64,000 nucleotides of DNA from NCBI GenBank assembly GCA_905250075.1, contig CAJNOP010000001.1:214553-278552 (forward strand), in the 5' to 3' direction. The position numbers and the translations under genes were made by a program. This DNA is from Rotaria sp. Silwood1. Taxonomy: Eukaryota; Rotifera; Eurotatoria; Philodinida; Philodinidae. This document shows, one piece after another, positions 26,901 through 38,288 of this stretch (its first letter is position 1; each line of letters starts with the position of its first letter). Below the pieces are notes generated by a model, which worked only from the letters and a program-made list of their open reading frames with translations, made no database searches and had not been told where the DNA came from.

Positions 26901-29900
26901 TTTTTGTACATCCATATTCTCTTAATTCATAGCTTTTGATACTTGCTACCGGATGAAAAAATGAGCAAACATATTGTCTAAAAATTTTTCGATCATCCGA
27001 CTTATATATATATGAATAACCTATATCGATAAAACTAGTAATTAAAAATTGATTAACACTTCCACGTTGAAATACATTTGATAAATTTAAATTTAAACAA
27101 TGTAATTCATCATGACATTTTTCACCAATTAAACGAATATAAATTTTAAAATCTTTTGATGTTGATTGTTGAAGACCAGTGAATATTGTTAATTGATAAA
27201 GATGAACATTAACAGCAGCTACTTGATTATCAGCAATAAAATATATAAAAGGTTTCTAGAAAATTGAATAAAATAAATATTAGTCAATTCAATTTTTCTT
27301 CTAAATACATACATAATCATCTAATGTATCTTTATAAATAGCATATAGACCAAGAATAAGAAATATAAAAAGTAATAAAGAAAGATAAATGTAAAAATGA
27401 AGCCAAGTTTGAGCATTTAATTCGAATTCAACAAGAATTGGTTTTGGTTGACATAAAACAAAGTATTTTGTTGTATGTGTATGACAATAACATGTTACAT
27501 GAGCATTTGGTAATAATAAATGACCATTTAATAAGCTTTTATTTTCATTAATCAATTGACATTTATCATCTTGTAACTAAAAATGAACAAAAATAAAACA
27601 CAAAATAATATTCCAAGTGAAATACTCTTTTAAGATTCACATTCGTTTCATATTTCTCATTAAATGATGATGATAAAAGATAAATGGATTTAGCAAACAT
27701 GAAATGTGCTTGATTTGTCGTAAGATTTGATATGTGGTGTGTTTTATTTTGAATCCTTAGGTTACAGGGTTTCACATATAAACGAACTGAACTTTTAGGC
27801 AGTTTATAATTTTAATAATCTGCTCCCGTTCTCTTATAATTTTAATATCACAACATCAGTATATATAAATATATAATATCATTGTACATATATATCAAAT
27901 GGAAAAGAAGGAACTGTGGGTTTTCCGATCTATGAAAATTCATAGACTTTCTATACCCGATAACGTTTAAAGTTCAGTGGAATCTAACAGAAATTCGTAA
28001 AATTGCTTAGAATTCATTGTAGCTTTAGAAAAGTGTGATTACTATTAAGCTCTTATCTTAGAAATTTTACGAACTTCTACTAACTGTGATCCTTTCTATT
28101 GATTTTAGCATTTCACATCTGTTATATTCCTCTTTGTCAAGTAAGATGTTTTTGTTTTTGTTTAATATAATTTGTCTTATTGAACATCTTTTCTTTTACT
28201 GACATTTGTCTTCTACATTAATTATGCTATATTTATTTTCTTTGAAAAAATAATAAAATTCTTTCGAACAATCCTACATGTAAAGATTCATCTAAGTTTT
28301 AGAACGAAACTCGAATTCATTATTATAGAATTGATTTGTTTTCGAATTTCTATTATAATTTTACTATTGTTTAGTTGTATATGAAATTATTAAACATAAT
28401 TGACTAGGAAAATTTTTCTGTTATCCTTAAACGTTTTAAATTTCTAAAAGTTTACTATTTAGTTTCAAGAAAGAAAAGTTAACCATTAAAGAGTTTAGTC
28501 TGGTTAGATACTTTATTGGCATATAGTTATATGTAATAGTAGTGAATATGATTATGTTCTGATTTTGGACACTATTCTTTTGCCAAATAAGGAAGAATAT
28601 CCATAAAGTGGAATCGGATATCGAAAGAGGAAAATGGTCACATGGAAGAACCAAGACAAAAAAAAAAGAAGAATTGAGTATCTAATTTTTTTTAGGTTCA
28701 TAATCAAGATCATCCTTGTCCTTTGTATCAAATACTTGAATAAATCGATAATAAAAAGAACGTAATCTCTTTTAATAACGATTAAGATTCAAAAGACAAT
28801 CTAAACATTATTGTTCTATTTGAATAAAAATGTTTTTATTTGTTATTGATGCAACTCTTCTTGAATGTGTTAAACGTTGTAAAGATTTTTTCTTATTCAA
28901 CGTGAACCATTATTAATTCTGTTGATTCTTGCATGTACGTTATCCAAGCTCAAAGATCTAGATTTGTTTAATAATGAGAAAATTTAAGTAACAAGATGAT
29001 TCTTCTACATGATTGTTGGTTTCTAGTTGAATTCTAATTCGATTAAATAAAGTCCATTTATCATTTTCATATATCTATTTTCGTTGAGATCCCTAATACG
29101 AATATTTATGTCTCTCCTCTCATATCATACACACTAGAAATTGAAGTTTTTGACTATGAAGTAGTATACCTTTGTATAATAATCTTCATTAATATTTCTA
29201 TTAAATGCATAACAACCTGTTTCAACAACAAGAAAATATCCTGTTCGTTTTAAATTTCGAATAGATACATCTTTTGATGTAATTTCAACTTGTGCACATA
29301 CAATTGACATTGATTTAATTGGTATTGAATAAACAAAATAATTATTTTGCCATAAATCAATATTAATTATATATTTAAGATATTTATCATTAATTATTTT
29401 TGATTTTAAACATGAATTATTATAAGCTATATATATTGTAAATAGATATTTTTGAGAATTTGGTAAATCAAAAAAAATTAATGAAATATTACGAGCTAAT
29501 TTTGTTGTATTCATTTGAAATGAAAATTTATGTGTATAATAATCTTTTTTAATATGAATTAATATGATTTTTGAAAAATATTTTTGTAACATATTCGATA
29601 TATTTAAATATGTTTGTTCAAGTGAAAATGATATATATGATGAATAATTTAATGTTAAATTATTTATATTATTTGATTCAATTGATAATAATTGACCAAG
29701 AAGATAATCTTCAGATATTATTTTAGAAGTTTTAAGATAAACTGGTATATATTCTTGAGGATAATATAATATACCCAAAGGATTTGTCATAATATTTAAT
29801 GGATCTAAAATTAATTTATTCTATTTTTTTGATTACAATATTTGCTTATTTTTTTCTCTTTCAAAAGCTGACTAAATTCAATTCAACTCAAGTCATGAAT

Positions 29901-32900
29901 AGATTTGATCATTTTTGAACGAAATGATGCAGATGTAATCTAGAAAAATTCGGCACATAATGTTACATAACTTAACACCTAAAGAAATCAACTTACTATT
30001 CCTTACTCAAATTGATAGAATTATACATCGAGATATTAAGAACATAGGTGAATTAGCTAGATATGAATAATTTCAGATAGAGCAGAATATATCCATCTTT
30101 CATTTAACTTTGATTCTTTGTGAAAGTCATTTTTCTGAACAAGTTCTTGTAGCACAGACATATGTAAGAATGTTAGTTTTTTTAAGCTGACTATCATTTC
30201 AAATTAATTAATTAAAACACTAACGAATTAAACGGTAATTAGTGAATATTTGTCTAACAAGATCGGACTCTAAAAAAAATATTTCTTCTTAAAATCCATT
30301 TTTTCTTTTAGAGATTCGGAAAAAGGGTTTCTTTCGTTTGAAATTCGTTTATAAAAGCAATTTTTCATTTGTATATTCGTACATTGTCAAGTCGTTAATG
30401 AAAGTAAATCGATTTTTTTGAAAACTCTAGATATTTTTAGATAAAACTTTGGATAGAAACGTTATAGTCTTAGGACTTATCTACAGAATATACAATTCAG
30501 TATTCAAAAAAGACTGCCTTAATTAGGATTTTTTTTTAAAAACTCATTTGAATGAAGGTCTCTAGTACTCGGTTTTTCCAAGAATCTACAGAAAATTAAT
30601 CTATATGTAACATATAAAAATTAGTTCTAGGAAAGTTCATTATCCAGAACTATAGATGTCTTTATTTTGTGAAGTTACATCACTAACTAATGATTTAACA
30701 TACATACACACCATGTAAGTACTTCAAGCTATTCATAATAACATTATATGAATATAAAAACCAAAAAATTAAAAACTGTGAGTATGATTTGGTAGACAAT
30801 AGGAATTTAATTTATAAATTGAATTGAATTACAAAGCTCTATCTTTTTCTATGATCAATTAATGATTTTTTTTTCATGAAGTTTTGAAAAATCTATTTTT
30901 CTTTTGTCTTTGCTTATCTATTGCAATTATTTAGTTGTTAATATTTTGATTAGGATAAATTGATGATGATTTACCAAATTTTAGAAGCCAACGTTTTGTA
31001 ATGTATGGTGTTGTCATATTAAGAATAAAATCAAGTGGACCATTATCGATTTGTTGCATTCGTCTATCAGAATATCCATTTAATGTTAATTCAGTATGAA
31101 TCATAGTGAGAATTCGACTAATTATTTGATTAAATTCAAATAAACTTTTTGTATCAATTATGGTTGATATTGGTATTGATTTTGGATCAGTGACATATAT
31201 ACGTAAATTTATACAGAGATCAAATAATTTTCTAAGAAATGAAGGTGATGTGTTAGGTAAAGACATGGACATAAATTTCATTAAATGTCTAGTTAATCGG
31301 AAAATTGAAATAGAATAAGAATAAAAAACTTTACTTTTTTTGTTTCATACCGAAATAGATGATATGTTTGATAAGTGATGATTTTAGGTCGTGAAGATAA
31401 TTGAACTAACAAAGACAAATAATCATTGAGATAAACATTGTCTGGTTCCGGATAGAAGATTTGATATTTGAATAAATGTGTTGAAATCTAGAAAATGAAA
31501 ATTAATGTCGTTTTTCGTATTAAGATTCTTCGAATAGTTTGTTTCGATAATAGAATATTTTAATCATTAGTGTTAATGGTTTTTTTTTTTTTTATAGAAG
31601 TTCTTATTAAAACAGAAGAAACATGAAGTAGATATTGGATTATCGAGATTTCACTTTTAGGATTTGCTTTTTTTGACATTTAATCATATTCTAACAATTT
31701 CCATTATTTTTTAAGAAAACTTATTTTAAACAATACTAACAGCTGAATAGATTTTTTGTGAAAAATCTATTGCTTTGATATAAAGTAATTCTTTATCAAT
31801 ATAATTTAAAACTAAACGATAATAATTAATTACACTAATTAAATATGATGTTTGATTAAGACCAACTAAATAGAAACGTGGATTAGTTCCATTTTTTAAC
31901 AGATAAAAATCATCTTCATAGATTTTTAAATAATGATCCATTAATTGAAATGCCTTTAGACAAAAAATAAAATAACAACAAAATTTTATAAAAAAAGAAA
32001 AAAAAAACATAAATTTTTCAAAAATATTTTTTACACTAGAAAAATAATTCCATTCTAAAGCTATATTCATTTTTATAAGTAATTTATGAGTTAGATTCAT
32101 CATCAATAATTCGTAACGTTCAATTATTCCAAATAATGATGAGGATATTTCTAATATGACTTGATTACCATGTGGAATACCATTAATTTTCATTCGAATT
32201 TTTGAATTAAATATTTCATTAGTAACATATAATGGATTAAGTAAAATACGAACTTCTTCATGATCTTAATTGAGAAAGAAACAAAAATGAAAAGCTTGTC
32301 AGCATAGCCGCTTTCAGACAAAAATGTACAACTTACATGTGTTTTTTAGCGTAGAGATGTACAGGGTCACTCTACTTTACTCTACAGGTCAGAATAGGAT
32401 AAGGGTTAGAAAATATTTCCAGTCATGCTTAAAACCTCTTGAGTTAGTCGTAGAACTGGACTCAGTCGACTTCATGTCTTAAAGTTTTTCGTTATCCAGG
32501 ACCAAGTTCGGAAATTTTGAACCCGATGAACTCTACTCATAGTAGACGATACGTAAAAAGTCTACCTTGCAAACATCTACTTTAGCCTCATTATACTAAT
32601 GCAAAATATGTAAAACGAAAAATTTCTAGGAGATTATAGTTGTTTGTCACATATAATCAATTACCAAAGAAATTATCTGTCTTATTTATTTTTACATGTC
32701 GAACAAAAATTTTTCTTTTTCTAGTAATGCTTTAGTTTTTGTTTGCTTTGCTGCTTTTTATTTTCGTATTTCGCTTTTTTACTTTAATATTATTGTTATT
32801 CTAACTATTGATTTCACTGGCAAATAAGCTTATTGTAAGTATCCATTATTTCTATGCTTTTTAATCAGTCCACGCTTTTTTTATGTTAATCATATGATAA

Positions 32901-35900
32901 CTATGGTAAACCAATGCATTATCATCTACCATCATTGACATTTTGAATAGAAATTTTTATTTAAGAAAAATTAAAACAAAAACTGCACAATTTAGCACTT
33001 CTACAGACGTATTCCAGCCATTCATATTTCAAGAGAGGTCTTAAAATGCTCTAGAACAGTGTAAGTCTTGTTGATAATGCCATTCAGTATCTTTTACGAT
33101 CGTTATGATAACTTATCTAATGACTGTGTTCTCCTCTCTTATTGTTGTAGGATAGAAAACTGTAAAACTTGACTATATTTTTATTCGAAAAAAATATAAT
33201 GTGAGGTCCATAACGAAAACAAATTTCTATTTGTATCAACACTTACTTAATTTAGTTATAGCCCAAATAATAATATCTGCACGTGTACTAAAATTATTGC
33301 ATTCAAGAATAATTTCATCATGATATGGATAAATTATCATTGGATTAATTGAACAAGAAAATGTTCGAGTATGATTAATTAAATGAAATTTTGCTTTGAC
33401 TATTAATCTTTTATTTTGATTATTAATACAATTGAAAGATATTGGTGGAACTCTATTAGTAATTTGAATTCTAAATAATGCAACATCACGTGATAATTTT
33501 ATGTAAGAATAAACAATTGAATGATTTAATTTATTATAAGTTTCATTAAAATTACATTTAACACAAAATAATATTAATTCAATATTTGATGTTGATATAT
33601 AATAATCTGTATGATTTGGTGATTGTTGTACACAATTATTTCGACATATGAGATGACATAGACGAATTTGATCAGTTATGATTTGATAATAACGAATAAT
33701 GGAATTTTGACTATTAATATTCGATTTAATTTCAATCATATGATCATACATATTTGTTAGATGATTTGCATATATTTTATCATAGTGTTCATTAAGATGA
33801 TTAGTCCTGATTGAGAAAGATGATTATCAGATTGTAGTTTCTGATTAAAAGAATTTTTACCAGTACTTTCAATACAGAATATTATAATTTTTTTTCGATT
33901 CTATATAAAACACTCTAATTGACTCGAAAAAAAATTATAGGAGAAGAAATGAGATTCATTCTATATTACTTTATAAATAGCTTCGAAATGAATATTGAAA
34001 TTATTGAATATAATCTGACAACTGCTGATATCGAAAATTTCATAAATTTAGTTAACTATTATAATTTCTATTTATTTCAGATTCTGTTGTTATTCTTAAA
34101 CACGACATATTTTTACCGATTCAAAACTTTCAGATTTTCCATTGTTTTTCTGGTCCATAGACGCTTCAAAGTGTACTTGATCTATTGGACATATTTTAAG
34201 AATAAATACCGAACCAAAGTTGTCCTATCTTGTTGCTGAAATATTCTGCCTTTTCACATCATACACTTAAGTTGATTTTTCATTGAAAAACTTGAGACAA
34301 TAAAAGTTGTGATAATGGTCGTCTGCATTCTATTATTGCTTATATGATTCATTTTATGTTGTATTCCGAAAATCAACATCAATATCGAAAAGTTCTTTTT
34401 GAGACTGAGACATTTTTTTAATAAGTTTTTGCAATGATATGTCAGTAGATTCAATAGCTGTGCAGATAGACTTTTGTTAAAATACTTCATTGTGGTCTCA
34501 AAAAGAGTATGAGTGGGTATGCTGACATGAGCCTCATCTTCATACACATCCATACTTTATAAATTATCTATTGATAGGAATATTTACATGAAACTAGCTA
34601 AGTGGCAATAGAATTAGAGGATATCTTTCGAAATTTTTACAGTAAATCAAAAATAATATCAATAATCATTACTGCTTTTTCATTCATGGAATAATGCTCA
34701 TTGATTCTAGATAATCAAATCTTGTTCGACGACAAAACTGCATAAGACAATAAATGTGAACAACATGATTATCAAGTCTTATAAATTTTTCACTAGAAAA
34801 TATCTTAACTTTACCATTCATTATTTGGTAAGACTGTTGAAAGACGTATAAATCCAACAAATGTTATATTATCACCTTTAATTGGTATGAATAAACGTAA
34901 ATGTTCGTCTAATACATGTCTGAAATTAAAAAAGAAAAAGTCATTAAAAAAAAACATTTGATGTATATTTTAAAATCAATTAATTACTGATATAAAGTAA
35001 AGATACATTGATTAGTATTTGTTCTAGAATATCTACATAAAATAATATCTATTCGAAATGTTGTTATTATGGATTCATTTTTGAAATAATCATGTGTACA
35101 TAAAATATATTGTCTTGATGTTATTACATTTTTATTAATACATGTTGCATTACGATAAAATTCATTATCAGATAATGAAATATTATTTTCAATGGTCACC
35201 TAAATATTTCATTTTGAAAGATTTCTTTTTTTAGTTTGTTCAAAGGTTTTTTTTTTTTTCATTAATACTTTTTCATAAATACGATCAATAAAATTAGTTG
35301 GTTTTATACTTTGTTCATATGAAATTCGTTGAGAAAAAAATAATGGATTATTAATACTTATATTAAGTGTATCACTTTCATAAAATGTCATATTTGTTAA
35401 ACTCAATTTATCTATTCGTACTTTTGTCATTTGTAAATAACATGTATATTTATGTAAATCACATTTATGTGATATTAATTGAAAATGAAAAGCTGATAGA
35501 TAAATTTTACTAGAAATAAAACCATCAAAATAAATTAATGGTGGTTGTAAACATTGAAATGTTGGTACAAAAAAGTCTAAAAATGAATATATCTATTAAA
35601 TAAAACAAAATATAAAAGTTATTTCATACATAATGTAAATTGTTGAACAACAGTATTATTATATAATTGTTGTCCTTCAATAAACTGAACTCCAGCATCA
35701 CTAATTTCTATATTAAATTCAACCTAATGATACATAAAAAAAAAAGAAATTATTGATATATAATCATTTCATTACAATAGTTATTATTTTAGTTCAAAAC
35801 ATTTATTGTAATGATTGTAAATAATCTCAAAATCAAGTAAATTCTATTTAAACAAAATTTAAAACTATTGTTTTGTACCTTTCTCTTGAAATAATCGGCC

Positions 35901-36899
35901 AGACTACAGAATTCACGTCAAATTCCCAAATTATCCGATACAGATCATACTTTTTTTTATTTCAAAGAAACTTTTTAGTCTTATGAGAAAAATCCTCTAA
36001 TTGATGATTACTTTTCAGTGGAGACTGTGCCGTATGTAGACTGAAATGATCTATAAGTACATTAAGAATAGTCTGTATCTCTAGTTTATGGTCGAGAAGA
36101 TATCATTTCTCAGAATATGTTTTTACGATGATCTTATAAGAATCAAATCATACTTGAAATTGATCAAGTTCGTGACCAACTTCAAGGACTCGCATGATGA
36201 CACAGAAAAATATAATCACAAGCCAAAAATCTTTTCTCAACTAAAAGCTCATTGACACTTTTCTATTAAATTTTATCTCAGAATCATTTTCGTTGTTTTT
36301 TTTTTTTATTGTATTTTTAATTTACCCATTTTGAATAAATATTTTCATCTTCATTTGAATCCACTAGAAAAAAAAATAAGATATCTTGTCAAATCAAATG
36401 TTTTATATCTCAGTTTACTATTCATAATAAAATTTTTCCAAATTGAACCTTTCTCATTCTCTGGTTTATCATAACATGAATGAGAATTATATGGTTCATA
36501 AAGAAATTCATAATTAATCAATTTTGTTCGATGCCATAGACGATCAATTTTTGAATGTTTATCACTATATGGTACACCATCAATACTAAATTCAAGTTTA
36601 TATTCAACTGGTAATGATCCACTTTGTAAAATACAATCAGATGAATTACTTTTACAAATAACTATAATAAATATGTTTGCATCAGCATGTGTTTGATCAT
36701 ATTCATTTAGAAATGGTCGATGAATATTTATACCAAATAAAAAGAATAGATTTGATGATGAATTAAAATGTTTTTCAATATCACGGTATGTTAATGATTT
36801 ACCGATACATGTTTTATGATGTTCTATTAAACTGTACAAACATGATGAATAAATAATGAAAAGAAATATGATGAATAATTGCTTGTTGATTACTTGCAT
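17904..36899 (-). CDS. Polycystin-1-like membrane protein (GPS, PLAT, PKD channel-like region)
   Basis: Twenty-five exons join in phase to 2328 residues: 36899-36419, 36363-36326, 35723-35630, 35576-35269, 35199-34988, 34919-34815, 33806-33247, 32264-32035, 31953-31741, 31487-31351, 31288-30975, 29804-29170, 27576-27313, 27255-27021, 26321-25849, 24702-24280, 24227-24034, 23981-23690, 23620-23418, 21251-21149, 21090-21000, 20938-20601, 20544-20499, 20440-20160, 18620-17904. Order: signal peptide (IIFLFIIYSSCLYS); Cys-containing ectodomain, possibly REJ-like; GPS autoproteolysis motif (HVTCYCHTHTTKYFV, about 27480); first membrane helix; PLAT domain (LTIFTG..VFQRGSVNQFLI); many further helices; polycystin extracellular loop (IPDTM|DWISYF, then NWLD); C-terminal channel-like helices. 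That is the polycystin-1 order of GPS, TM1, PLAT and about ten more helices. Typical PKD1 N-terminal LRR, WSC, lectin and PKD repeats are not seen, and the C terminus lacks an obvious coiled coil. It is nearer PKD1L/PKDREJ in plan. Exons are short, and several introns exceed 1 kb. Confidence 0.92.
18621..20159 (-). other. 1.5-kb intron of the polycystin-like gene
   Basis: This lies between the last two coding exons. Around 18890-19030 it holds sequence (CTCTATGCAAAAATTTCAAG) resembling a segment at about 46370 in the PLAT-repeat gene, so it contains an old dispersed repeat. No other gene is recognised. Confidence 0.5.
21292..22285. mobile_element. Inverted-repeat element inside a polycystin-like intron
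   Basis: The arms at 21292-21437 and 22142-22285 are about 145 bp each and reverse complements at over 90 percent by eye; they share TAATGTCGACTGTAGATAGT. The spacer of about 700 bp includes a GT-rich hairpin (21471-21588). No transposase is present. It lies wholly within the intron 21252-23417, beginning about 40 bp upstream (in gene sense) of the next exon. No target duplication was recognised. Confidence 0.8.
21471..21588. repeat. GT-rich hairpin, copy 4
   Basis: GTTGGCGTGGGTGTGGGTG on the left pairs imperfectly with CCATCCACATCCCTACCC on the right, around a loop containing CGATCTGAGATG. It sits inside the inverted-repeat element of the polycystin-like intron. Confidence 0.6.
22949..23267. 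mobile_element. MITE-like element, 319 bp
   Basis: Terminal inverted repeats: left TCTAGAATGGCTTGGTTTTC followed by CGAGC; right (reverse complement) TCTAGAATGGTTTCGTTTTC followed by CGAGC. No clear target duplication is seen. It lies in the 2.2-kb polycystin-like intron and encodes nothing recognisable. Confidence 0.7.
26775..26850. repeat. Nested short hairpins
   Basis: A perfect hairpin GTATTCGAG-TTTCGA-CTCGAATAC (26775-26798) is followed by CGAAATGCG at 26798-26806, which pairs with CGCATTTCG at 26842-26850. A small GTGC-GAA-GCAC hairpin lies between them. The cluster is intronic in the polycystin-like gene and stands out by its CG content. Confidence 0.6.
27577..29169 (-). other. 1.6-kb intron of the polycystin-like gene
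   Basis: AT-rich sequence between the exon before the GPS and the GPS/first-helix exon. No gene or clear repeat is recognised. Confidence 0.5.
34507..34554. repeat. GT-rich hairpin, copy 5
   Basis: GTATGAGTGGGTATG on the left pairs with CATACACATCCATAC on the right (12 of 15) around a loop with CATGAGCCTCATCTT. It lies in the intron 33807-34814 of the polycystin-like gene. Confidence 0.6.
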
Positions 36900-38282
36900 T
36901 TCTTTAGTATGTAGAATATCGCGCCATAATTGATGAACTACGCTATTTAGAAAAGTTCTATATTAAGATTCTTTTTGTGTTTGACAATCAGTATGCGTCA
37001 AAAGTTCCATTTCTAAATGAAATGAGTATATTATTTTATTATAATATCGAGATTTAGAATGTAATAGATGTATCTATCTATATTCAGAGGCTTTAGAGAT
37101 AGTTACTATGTGCATTGTGTGTTTTTAGCTGCCAACATCTTCTGTAAATAAATTCGAATAAGATGAGATATTTTGATAGATGACTGTTGATAAGATCACA
37201 TGACATTACTATGTATACATCTGTCAATACACGTCCACTAAATTGATCACTGAATTCATTGAAGATGTGATAATGGGAAGTCTAAATTAAATGTTTTAAT
37301 ATTTTATTGTCATGAAAACGAATGAAAATATAACTAATTATTCGACGATCATGAAGAAGCTAAATTGTTTCATTCATTTTTGTGTTTCTTAAACTATGAA
37401 TTGTTATTAAGAACCGAATTACTTTGAAAAGAAAACTAAGAACACATATAACATTTAATTAAAAGTGATTTCACATATTACAGATGTTTCTTCCATAGTT
37501 GTGATAGATGACGAGATTCAATGGAGTATTATTTTTACTAAAATGTGATGAGAACAGACTTATGCTGTTAATCTGTATAGCTCGCACTGTTGTTCATGTA
37601 ACATTTAGCTTGTGATCATCCTTACATATGTTTGAACAAGAATTCTAGTACGTTTCAAAAATACTCAAGTACGTCTTGTGAATTAAAAAAAAACAAGTTT
37701 GACTAGAATTAGTATTTGAAAAAATAGTTTTGTTTAATATTCTGATATAATGAATGTTTAAAATGTACAGTTATCGATAGTATATATTTATCTGATTATT
37801 GTCGAAGTAATGCTTTCGCTGTCAAACATGTTCAAGTAATTTATTTTTTGCATTTCTCTTTAATTCTTATACTTCATATAGTTTTTCATGTCTGAATTTT
37901 GTTTATTTTCACTCATGATCGAATTACAATCTTTCGTTATGAATTCTATTGTTTCATAGACAGATATTTAACTTATGTTTTCATTTACCTTAAGTTTTAA
38001 ATTAATATTTGTTATTAATAAAAGAAAAATTATTATTATGTATTTTGTTAAAAGCAATAATACAAGAAAAAAGACAGAAAATGCGTATATAGTCAAGCAG
38101 AAAAACGAAAGAAATACACACAAACACACCCCATGTATATCGTATGCAGTTGACAATTATTCAATTCTTTTTCACATTTATATTACGGAAAGAAGAAAGT
38201 TTGTTGTTTTGATCATGTTCATTTTACCTTCAAGGTAAGTTTAACAAAAAAAAACAAAAAATGAAAAAAAAAATATCACATT
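36900..38282. other. Intergenic region between the two PLAT genes
   Basis: About 1.4 kb upstream of the polycystin-like start and downstream of the LOXHD1-like stop. Short open frames are not convincing. It should hold the polycystin-like promoter, but no clear TATA box at a standard distance was identified. Confidence 0.45.
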
Positions 38283-38288
38283 TTTATT
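38283..38288 (-). terminator. Poly(A) signal overlapping the LOXHD1-like stop codon
   Basis: On the minus strand the stop and signal are fused as TAATAAA: the TAA stop is 38289-38287 and AATAAA covers 38288-38283. The 3' untranslated region would be very short if this signal is used. Confidence 0.55.

Noticed and set aside
33919-34239. 106-codon plus-strand open frame
   Set aside because: It lies inside a polycystin-like intron, is AT-rich and Phe/Tyr-biased as expected by chance, and has no family match.
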